Part shown: piece after piece, positions 23,907 to 32,436 of the stretch
Position numbering within the stretch: position 1 is the stretch's first letter
How the letters are laid out: every line of letters begins with the position of its first letter
Source of the DNA: Candidatus Diapherotrites archaeon CG08_land_8_20_14_0_20_34_12
Lineage (GTDB): Archaea > Iainarchaeota > Iainarchaeia > Iainarchaeales > 0-14-0-20-34-12
Reading direction: 5' to 3'
DNA length: 32,436 bases
Assembly (NCBI GenBank): GCA_002779065.1
Contig: PEXL01000016.1
Span: 1-32,436, forward strand
Notes under the pieces: model-generated
The model's database searches: none
What the model saw: only the letters and a program-made list of their open reading frames with translations
Told to the model about the DNA's origin: nothing
Position numbers and translations under genes: made by a program

Positions 23907-25103
23907 TTACAATAAATGCCCTAACTTAGTCCTTTTTGTTTCAAGGTATTTTTTATTATATTTGTTGCATTTTATAATAATTGGAATCTGTTTCACAATT
24001 TCAATTCCATATCCCCTCAAAGCAACAATCTTTTTTGGATTATTCGTAAGCAGTTTTATTTTTTTGACACCAAGTTCTTTCAAGACTTGTGCACCAATTC
24101 CATATTCCCGTAAATCAGCGGAAAATCCCAATGCCTTATTTGCTTCAACTGTATCCAAACCTTTCTCCTGTAATTTATATGCTTTAATTTTGTTTGAAAT
24201 CCCTATTCCCCTTCCTTCATGCTGTGGAATATACAAAACAAGTCCGGCTTTGCTTTCAGAAATCTGTTTTAGTGCACTTTCCAACTGTTTTCTGCAGTCG
24301 CATCTCAAAGAATGGAATACATCACCAGTAATGCAACCAGAATGCACCCTTACAAGAACCTCTTTTGCTTTTTTTATGTTCCCTTTTACCAATGCCAGAT
24401 ATTCCCCATTCTGAATCTTATCTTTAAACGCAATTACCTTAAATTCACCAAATTCTGTTGGCAATTTTGCCTCAGAAACCTTTTCCACAAAGCTTTCTTT
24501 CTTAAGCCTGTATTTTATAATATCTGCAACCGTAACAAGGGTTAATTTATGCCTTCTTGCAATCTTTTTCAAATCAACCAAGCGCGCCATTTCACCATTT
24601 GATTTTATAACTTCACAAATCACGCCAACCTGTTTCATTTTTGCAATTTTCAACAAATCAATTGTTGCCTCAGTATGCCCTGCTCTTTGTAAAACCCCTC
24701 CTTCTTTTGCAAGCAAAGGGAATAAATGCCCTGGCTTATTTAAATCATCAGCATTTTTCCTTTCATCACACAAAACCTTTATTGTTTTTACACGGTCTGA
24801 TGCTGAAATTCCGGTTGTTGTACCTTCTTTTGCATCAACAGAAACAGTAAAACCTGTTTGGAACGGGTCTTTCGGCTTTGTCATTAGTTCAAGATTAAAT
24901 CGTGAAGCAATTTCTTTAGCTATTGGGGCGCAAATTAATCCCCTGCCTTGTTTTAGCATAAAATTTATTTTCTCTTTATCAACCAAAGAGCCAGCGCAGA
25001 CAAAATCTCCTTCATTTTCCCTGTCCTCATCATCTACAACAAGAATTAATTTCCCTTTTTTCAAATCAGAAACCACTTTTTCAATTGTTGCAAACATAAA
25101 CAT
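23907..25103 (-). CDS. ribBA: Bifunctional riboflavin enzyme: DHBP synthase + GTP cyclohydrolase II
   Basis: 398 residues. The N-terminal domain (about 1-205) is 3,4-dihydroxy-2-butanone-4-phosphate synthase: VVDDEDRENEGDF, GLICAPI, TGISASDR, HLFPL and RAGHTEA are its acidic/metal and substrate motifs. The C-terminal domain (about 215-398) is GTP cyclohydrolase II: Cys zinc ligands in HSGCITGDVFHSLRCDC and catalytic PQHEGRGIGI, then TNNPKKI. Together they start both branches of riboflavin synthesis. Most archaea use GTP cyclohydrolase III-type ArfA and a separate RibB, so this fused enzyme is bacterial in type. No other rib genes occur in the window. Start is ATG 25103 or ATG 25097. Confidence 0.96.
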   Translation of the reverse strand: MFMFATIEKVVSDLKKGKLILVVDDEDRENEGDFVCAGSLVDKEKINFMLKQGRGLICAPIAKEIASRFNLELMTKPKDPFQTGFTVSVDAKEGTTTGISASDRVKTIKVLCDERKNADDLNKPGHLFPLLAKEGGVLQRAGHTEATIDLLKIAKMKQVGVICEVIKSNGEMARLVDLKKIARRHKLTLVTVADIIKYRLKKESFVEKVSEAKLPTEFGEFKVIAFKDKIQNGEYLALVKGNIKKAKEVLVRVHSGCITGDVFHSLRCDCRKQLESALKQISESKAGLVLYIPQHEGRGIGISNKIKAYKLQEKGLDTVEANKALGFSADLREYGIGAQVLKELGVKKIKLLTNNPKKIVALRGYGIEIVKQIPIIIKCNKYNKKYLETKRTKLGHLL

Positions 25104-25135
25104 CGCATAACTTCAGTATATCAAAAAAGAAATAA

Positions 25136-25164
25136 AAATAATTTCAAAAAAAAAGAAATTATTT
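25136..25164 (-). terminator. Hairpin terminator after guaB
   Basis: AAATAATTTC (25136-25145) pairs with GAAATTATTT (25155-25164) around a loop of nine A; on the minus strand the loop is T and the following sequence is T-rich. It lies 16 bases after the guaB stop. Confidence 0.55.
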
Positions 25165-25179
25165 CTGATTTTAATTATT

Positions 25180-28172
<2,993 letters not shown>

Positions 28173-28207
28173 ATTGGATTAGTTCTGCTTTTTAAAAAAT
28201 AATAAAA

Positions 28208-28229
28208 AAGAAGAGAATTATCTCTTCTT
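28208..28229. terminator. Hairpin spanning the thi4 stop codon
   Basis: AAGAAGAGA (28208-28216), loop ATTA, TCTCTTCTT (28221-28229). The loop holds the first bases of the thi4 stop on the minus strand. Between convergent purA and thi4 it can serve both. Confidence 0.55.
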
Positions 28230-29015
28230 CTGTTTTTTCAATTTCTGCAAAGTAAGATGCGCTGCTTTCTGCCCTGACAGGAACATTGCCCCAAATATCG
28301 GGCCCATTCTTGGTGCACCGTAAGTGCTGTTTGCAGCCATTCCACAAACAATTAACCCGGGATATATCTCTTTTGTATGCCTGATCGTGGCTTTCTCTGC
28401 TTCTTCAACCCACATTGAACCTTCCATTCCTATAAATTTGAATCCAATTTTTTCTGAAGCAACCCTAGCAACTTCTGCAGCATGCCCTGTTGCATCAATT
28501 ACCATCTTGCTCTTGAAACAAAGAGGATCAACACAGGTAATGAATTTTGGCAAAGCAGAAACAGCATGCCAGTTAGCAACAATTCCGCAGATGCCTGTTT
28601 TTCTGTAAATCACATCAACAGTTTCAATTGCATTAAATACCTTTGCACCAGCATCAATTGCCCCGGCCATTAATTTAATGCCTGCTTCAACTGCATCGCA
28701 CACATATAAGCCCTTTTTGTATTCCTTGAGTGTTTTTACTCCTACATCTTTCAAAATTTTTTCAGCAGGGCTTTCCACTACAAGTTTATTCATTAACATG
28801 CCCCCGACGTACATTCCTCCCCCTGGCTTGATATTTCTTTCAAAAATAGCAGTTTTCAATCCGTTTTCAGCAAGTATCTTTGCAGCTACACTTCCTGAAG
28901 GACCGGCGCCAACAACAATAACATCACATTCAGTGTAATCATAAAGTTCTTTCATGTACTCTTCAATTATTGCCTTGGAAATGTCTGCTTCATCAATCTT
29001 AGAATTAATGTGCAT
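28218..29015 (-). CDS. thi4: Thiamin thiazole synthase, Thi4/THI1 family (Cys at the sulfur-donor position)
   Basis: 265 residues. Thi4 makes the thiazole phosphate moiety of thiamin from NAD and glycine. The FAD/NAD-type Rossmann motif is VVGAGPSGSVAA (34-45), with the glycine-rich ERNIKPGGGMYVGG (59-72) and C-terminal MGPIFGAMFLSGQKAAH. In yeast a Cys directly before M-D-P donates its sulfur and the enzyme is single-turnover; in methanogen Thi4 a His takes that place and sulfide is used. Here the segment reads ITCVDPLCF, with Cys161 just before VDP. GAGGTGAG precedes the ATG by a few bases. Confidence 0.93.
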   Translation of the reverse strand: MHINSKIDEADISKAIIEEYMKELYDYTECDVIVVGAGPSGSVAAKILAENGLKTAIFERNIKPGGGMYVGGMLMNKLVVESPAEKILKDVGVKTLKEYKKGLYVCDAVEAGIKLMAGAIDAGAKVFNAIETVDVIYRKTGICGIVANWHAVSALPKFITCVDPLCFKSKMVIDATGHAAEVARVASEKIGFKFIGMEGSMWVEEAEKATIRHTKEIYPGLIVCGMAANSTYGAPRMGPIFGAMFLSGQKAAHLTLQKLKKQKKR

Positions 29016-29153
29016 TGCCTCACCTCAACTTCTCTTAAACCATATATTCTAACAACTAAAGTTTTATTAATCCACCTTAAAATATGCTGAAATAGTTCGG
29101 CAATTGCAAAATAGGCCATATGTTAACGAAATCAGGCAAATTAATTCTGTTTG

Positions 29154-29175
29154 ATTTAATAGTATGCTATTAAAT
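29154..29175 (+). promoter_or_regulatory. Palindrome at the RHH-gene promoter, probable operator
   Basis: ATTTAATAG (29154-29162), loop TATG, CTATTAAAT (29167-29175). The right arm overlaps the TATA-like ATTAAATATTT about 25 nt before the ATG at 29199. RHH antitoxins commonly bind such sites to repress themselves. Confidence 0.5.
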
Positions 29176-29198
29176 ATTTTTCCCATCATTTTCTAAAT

Positions 29199-29468
29199 AT
29201 GACCGGAAAAGTTACAACAATGAGTTTTACGGTTGAGCCAGAATTTGTAAAATTTTTGAATAGTCTTATTGCAAAAACAGGCATGTACCATTCCAAGAGT
29301 GAATTTTTGCGGGATGCGGCCAGGCAGAGAATGATTCAACTGCTCGGAGTTGAGGCAGAATATGCAAAAGTACATGAAGCTGCAAAAAAGCTCAGGAAAA
29401 AAACAAAGTTTGCCAGGGAACTTTCACAGGTAGAACGAGATGAAATTGCTAGGAAATATGTCGAATAA
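29199..29468 (+). CDS. Ribbon-helix-helix antitoxin-like regulator
   Basis: 89 residues. VTTMSFTVEPEFVKFLNSLIAKTGMYHSKSEFLRDAARQRMIQL shows the RHH plan: a DNA-binding beta-strand, two helices and the S-x-S-E-F-L-R-D-A signature of CopG/ParD-type proteins. The charged C-terminal tail (AAKKLRKKTKFARELSQVERDEIARKYVE) is a typical toxin-binding extension. The start is probably leaderless. Its last 20 bases overlap the end of the convergent PIN gene. A palindrome at its promoter suits autorepression. Confidence 0.85.
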   Translation: MTGKVTTMSFTVEPEFVKFLNSLIAKTGMYHSKSEFLRDAARQRMIQLLGVEAEYAKVHEAAKKLRKKTKFARELSQVERDEIARKYVE

Positions 29469-29901
29469 TCTTATCAATGAATTCTGTGGGAGTTTGGCAT
29501 TCAATTAGCCCAGCTACTTTAACGAAATCTTTTTTATTCCAAGAGATGATTAAATTGCAATTGCTTTTAATTGCTAAGGCAGTATGTACCGCGTCAGAAT
29601 AATGGATATTCTTGTTAAATATTATTTCAGATACTCTTTCGTTTTCTGCTTTGATTGAAATTTCCTCATAATTTACAGAAAGTTGTTTTAGCATTTCGGT
29701 CACATCACTCCGTTCTATACAAACAACTTTTTTGATTTCATCAGAGAATGCTTGGGATAAAATAATTGAGCATTTCTTTTCAGCACAAAGTGCAAAGAAA
29801 ATTTCGGAATCCTTGCCTCTGAGATTGAAAGCCATGTCAATTTCATCCCTTACCAAAGAGATAAACACATTTGAATCTAAATAAATTCTCACACTAACCA
29901 A
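29449..29901 (-). CDS. PIN-domain nuclease (VapC-like)
   Basis: 150 residues from TTG 29901, or 147 from GTG 29892. PIN folds use acidic residues to bind Mg and cut RNA: here Asp9 in IYLDSNVF, a Glu in QAFSDEI, Asp in HYSDAVHTALA and the final IISWNKKDF block. VapC toxins and related tRNA or rRNA nucleases match this size. The RHH gene lies tail-to-tail with it, overlapping by 20 bases, rather than in the usual same-strand antitoxin-toxin order. It may also act as an ordinary PIN RNase independent of that neighbour. Confidence 0.82.
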   Translation of the reverse strand: MVSVRIYLDSNVFISLVRDEIDMAFNLRGKDSEIFFALCAEKKCSIILSQAFSDEIKKVVCIERSDVTEMLKQLSVNYEEISIKAENERVSEIIFNKNIHYSDAVHTALAIKSNCNLIISWNKKDFVKVAGLIECQTPTEFIDKIIRHIS

Positions 29902-29971
29902 CTCTACTCAGCAGTAACATTTGAAATGTTAATGTTTTTAACCTTAATTACCTTAGTTTTATTCAGATAGA

Positions 29972-31033
29972 ATGGATTCAGAAAAACGTTTTGAGCTTGT
30001 GAAATCAATCGGCGAAGAAATTATAACTGAGGAAGAATTGAAAACCCTGCTTGAAACAAATGACAAGCCAATTGCGTATGACGGTTTTGAGCCATCAGGC
30101 CTTGCACATTTGCCTTTCGGCGTTTATAGGGCTTTAACATTAAAGAAACTTTTGGAAGCCAATGTTCATTTCAAATTATATTTAGCTGATTATTTTGCAT
30201 TTGTAAACAACAAGCTTGAAGGGGACTTGAATCTGATTAATACTTGTGGAGATTATTTTATTGAGGTATGGAAAGCTGCAGGCATTCCTATAAAAAAGGT
30301 AGAAATTATTAAAGCTTCAGAACTGATGGACTCCTTAAAATACTGGAACAGGGTTTTGACTGTCGCAAAAAACATGACATTAAACAGAACAAAAAGGGCA
30401 ATGAGCATTGCTGGCAGAAAAGAAACAGATGAATTGCACACAGCCCAACTGTTTTATCCGGCGATGCAGGTTGCAGATATCTTCGAGATGGATGTTGATA
30501 TTTGCCAGTTGGGTTTAGACCAAAGAAGGGCAAATATTTTAGCAAGAGAGGTTGCCGAAAAAATGCACTGGAAAAAGCCAGTTGCTCTGCATCACCATAT
30601 GCTTCTTGGTTTGCAGGGTTTGGATAAAAGTGGAGATGTGATTGACAGCAAGATGTCAAAATCCAAGCCAGAAACCTGTATATTTGTACATGATTCCTTT
30701 GAGGAAATCAAGAAGAAAATCAATACTGCATATTGCCTGCCAAAAGATATTGTGAATAATCCTTTGCTTGATTATTCAAAACACATTATTTTCCAAGAGT
30801 TTAAAGAAATGAAAATAGAAAGGCCAGAGAAATTTGGCGGAAATTTGGCATTTAATTCATATGCTGAATTAGAAACAGCATTTGCTTCAGGCAATTTGCA
30901 TCCGCTTGACCTTAAAAATGGCGTTTCTTTTTATTTGAATGAATTAATTAAACCAATAAGGGGGCATTTTGAAAAAGATGCAAAAGCAAAGAAATTATAT
31001 GAAGCGGTAAGAGATGCAAAGAAGACGAGATGA
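29972..31033 (+). CDS. tyrS: Tyrosyl-tRNA synthetase, archaeal type
   Basis: 353 residues. Class I synthetase charging tRNA-Tyr. The ATP-binding HIGH counterpart is PSGLAHLPFG (41-50), the second signature is KMSKSKP (228-234), and tyrosine contacts include YDGFEPSG (36-43) and QVADIFEMDVDICQLGLDQRR (166-186). The short form without a C-terminal S4 domain and the MSKSKPE pattern are those of archaeal/eukaryotic enzymes. TATA-like sequence lies before it; a short leader. The basic C-terminal tail RDAKKTR is normal. Confidence 0.97.
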   Translation: MDSEKRFELVKSIGEEIITEEELKTLLETNDKPIAYDGFEPSGLAHLPFGVYRALTLKKLLEANVHFKLYLADYFAFVNNKLEGDLNLINTCGDYFIEVWKAAGIPIKKVEIIKASELMDSLKYWNRVLTVAKNMTLNRTKRAMSIAGRKETDELHTAQLFYPAMQVADIFEMDVDICQLGLDQRRANILAREVAEKMHWKKPVALHHHMLLGLQGLDKSGDVIDSKMSKSKPETCIFVHDSFEEIKKKINTAYCLPKDIVNNPLLDYSKHIIFQEFKEMKIERPEKFGGNLAFNSYAELETAFASGNLHPLDLKNGVSFYLNELIKPIRGHFEKDAKAKKLYEAVRDAKKTR

Positions 31034-31097
31034 TTATTGTTCTAAATAGCTTTATTAATTTTATTTAACTTAATTATATTCCTTTGTTTGTGATTTT

Positions 31098-31802
31098 ATG
31101 GAGACAATTCAAAAGCATAAAAATTCATTTCTGAAAACTATTCTAAAACAAAAACAGCGTGAAAAAACAAATGATAAAGAGATAGAAAAAGATGTTCAGC
31201 AGGAAAAGATAAATTCTGAAATAAAAAGTACAGCAATCTTTTTAGCTTTGTTCATGTCTGCGGTTTTAGGGCGGGTAGCTTTGCAATTTGTCCCAAGTGT
31301 TGAACCAATTATCCCAATTGCCATCTTAGCCGGGCTTTTATTTGGTGCAAAGGAAGGTTTTTCATTAGGATTTTTTGCATATGTGGTTTCAAATTTCTTT
31401 GTTTGGGGTCTGCAAGGCCCATGGACATTATTTCAGGCATTGGGCGCAGGAATTCCTGCTGCTGGTGCGGGTTTAATTGGCAAGGTTAAACAGCCAACCA
31501 AAAGAGATTTCATTATAATGTCAATTGCAGGAACAATCTTCTTTGAGGTTCTGATGAATTTGTTTGGATCATTATTCTTTTATGGTTTATTTTTGGGGGC
31601 ATTATCCCTTCCAATTTATTTTTTGACATCCCTGCCATTTTCAATTGCCCATATTGCCGCGAATATTGGATTTGCAGGATTATTTTCTAAATTCTTAAAA
31701 TTAAAAAACAAGGTGAATGAAGATGATGAAATCAAGGTTCTTAGTGTTAGCAAGCATACTGATGGCAGCACTACTTCTGTCAGGCTGTATAAGTTCAAGT
31801 AA
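31098..31802 (+). CDS. ECF transporter S-component (predicted vitamin uptake)
   Basis: 234 residues. A charged N-terminal stretch of about 45 residues is followed by six hydrophobic helices (AIFLALFMSAVLGRVALQF first; IAILAGLLFGAKEGFSLGFFAYVVSNFF next), the organisation of energy-coupling-factor substrate-binding subunits. The Ala-x-x-x-Ala-like ALFMSAVLG in helix 1 is where S-components contact the T subunit. The following gene encodes a DUF4430 lipoprotein, a pair often seen with corrinoid transport, so cobalamin is a reasonable guess. No EcfA or EcfT genes are in the window. The last ~28 residues overlap the next gene in another frame. Confidence 0.72.
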   Translation: METIQKHKNSFLKTILKQKQREKTNDKEIEKDVQQEKINSEIKSTAIFLALFMSAVLGRVALQFVPSVEPIIPIAILAGLLFGAKEGFSLGFFAYVVSNFFVWGLQGPWTLFQALGAGIPAAGAGLIGKVKQPTKRDFIIMSIAGTIFFEVLMNLFGSLFFYGLFLGALSLPIYFLTSLPFSIAHIAANIGFAGLFSKFLKLKNKVNEDDEIKVLSVSKHTDGSTTSVRLYKFK

Positions 31803-32121
31803 TTCAGAAAATGCAGTGCCTGAAAAAGTGGATGTTTCAATTAAGGTTATTGTAAACGAAAAAACAATTGTTGATCAAACTATTTCAGTTGCAAAAGGTA
31901 CATCAGCATTAGAAGCACTGCAAAAAGTTGCTTTAGTTGAAACAAAACCCTATTCTCTTGGGAAATTTATTGTTGGAATAGCCGGAATTAATTCTACTGG
32001 CGCAGATTACTGGGCCTTTTACATAAATAAAGAGTATGCGCAAGTTGGGACAGATTCTTATAAAATCGAAAATCCTGCAGAACTTATGTTCAAGCTTGAA
32101 AAAATTACTAATTTTTCTTAA
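31723..32121 (+). CDS. DUF4430-domain lipoprotein (transcobalamin-like)
   Basis: 132 residues from ATG 31723, seven bases after AGGTG; ATGs at 31717 and 31726 are alternatives. A signal peptide ends in the lipobox LLLSGC with Cys22, so the protein is probably lipid-anchored outside the membrane. A Ser/Asn linker is followed by the DUF4430 fold (about 40-130): VSIKVIVNEKTIVDQTISV, ALEALQKVA, then GADYWAFYINKEYAQVG, like the C-terminal domain of intrinsic factor/transcobalamin. It overlaps the S-component gene by about 80 bases. It may capture corrinoids for that transporter. Confidence 0.8.
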   Translation: MMKSRFLVLASILMAALLLSGCISSSNSENAVPEKVDVSIKVIVNEKTIVDQTISVAKGTSALEALQKVALVETKPYSLGKFIVGIAGINSTGADYWAFYINKEYAQVGTDSYKIENPAELMFKLEKITNFS

Positions 32122-32148
32122 AAATGAATGATTTTTTCATTCATTTTT
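32120..32148 (+). terminator. Hairpin terminator after the DUF4430 gene
   Basis: A perfect 12-bp stem (32120-32131/32137-32148) around five T begins at the stop codon; its 3' arm ends in TTTTT. Confidence 0.65.
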
Positions 32149-32247
32149 CCCGATTTCCGCCTTTTGGTTATTTTTGATGATTAAAAGTAATAATATAAAT
32201 ATAATTGTACTCAAATATAACAAATAAATTGCAAAAAGAGGGGAAAT

Positions 32248-32436
32248 ATGAAAAATTTTTTGTTAATCTTAAGCATAGCATTTATCCTATTTTGTTCTGC
32301 AGCATTTGCCAGCATAATGACCGCCAGCATAATGACCGCCAGCATAACAAGCCCAGCAGCTGGCACTTATTATAAAACAAGCGGAAATATTGTTTTTACC
32401 TGGGCAGATAATAATGTCGTAGCACTTACTTTGGCT
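32248..32436 (+). CDS. Secreted protein with repeat at signal peptide junction, cut by window end
   Basis: The first 63 residues are present. GAGGGGA lies just before ATG 32248. A signal peptide (MKNFLLILSIAFILFCSAAFA, split after Ala21) is followed by two exact copies of the 5-residue unit SIMTA and a partial third, from a 15-bp tandem repeat (32311-32340). An Ig-like beat follows (ITSPAAGTYYKTSGNIVFTW), typical of archaeal and bacterial surface proteins. The repeat may extend or shift the cleavage region. The rest lies outside the window. Confidence 0.75.
   Translation, partial: MKNFLLILSIAFILFCSAAFASIMTASIMTASITSPAAGTYYKTSGNIVFTWADNNVVALTLA

Overview
The window is an A+T-rich, gene-dense archaeal segment. 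Archaeal markers are Alba chromatin protein, a Sec61-beta/SecG-type translocon subunit, a HerA-family ATPase, an archaeal-type tyrosyl-tRNA synthetase, a fused ADP-forming acyl-CoA synthetase, many apparently leaderless genes with a TATA-like box about 25-30 nt before the start, and GGTG-type ribosome binding sites elsewhere. The small soluble and membrane proteins, together with bacterial-type vitamin genes (RibBA, PanD), suggest a DPANN-like or similar lineage that has acquired metabolic genes; the exact phylum cannot be fixed from this window.

Layout. 1-350: C-terminal end of a TnpB (IS200/IS605/IS1341) gene. 364-531: small Sec61-beta gene on the minus strand. 532-927: long divergent spacer packed with hairpins. 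928-3356: two membrane-anchored proteins of similar plan and Alba. 3357-3803: gene-free, with a candidate structured RNA. 3804-7899: methyltransferase, pdxS-pdxT (vitamin B6), a secreted coiled-coil protein, tRNA-Val(CAC) and panD. 7917-14581: HerA-like ATPase, permease, ADP-forming synthetase, rubrerythrin, superoxide reductase, Ogg-type DNA glycosylase and a small zinc protein. 14732-15686: YdeI-like and Imm-5-like proteins.

15690-20840 is a putative acquired island: a fused restriction-modification enzyme, a 66-aa protein, a SWIM-finger DDE transposase and two small membrane proteins. Related repeats occur at both edges, and a winged-helix regulator follows. 21664-23640 holds two membrane proteins and an HTH + V4R sensor pair.

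23907-29015 is a biosynthetic block: ribBA (riboflavin), guaB and purA (the divergently placed GMP and AMP branches from IMP) and thi4 (thiamin thiazole). 29199-29901 is a tail-to-tail RHH/PIN toxin-antitoxin-like pair. tyrS, an ECF S-component and a DUF4430 lipoprotein (possible corrinoid uptake) follow. The window ends in a secreted protein with a 15-bp tandem repeat.

The most notable observations are: a family of A/T-rich hairpins with CC/GG loop-closing clamps, including two homologous units whose stems covary; guaB apparently starting at AUA; a Thi4 with Cys rather than the usual archaeal His at the sulfur-donor position; twin palindromic operators before the transposase; a structured guaB-purA spacer; and terminator-like hairpins placed at stop codons. 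No rRNA and no CRISPR array were seen.
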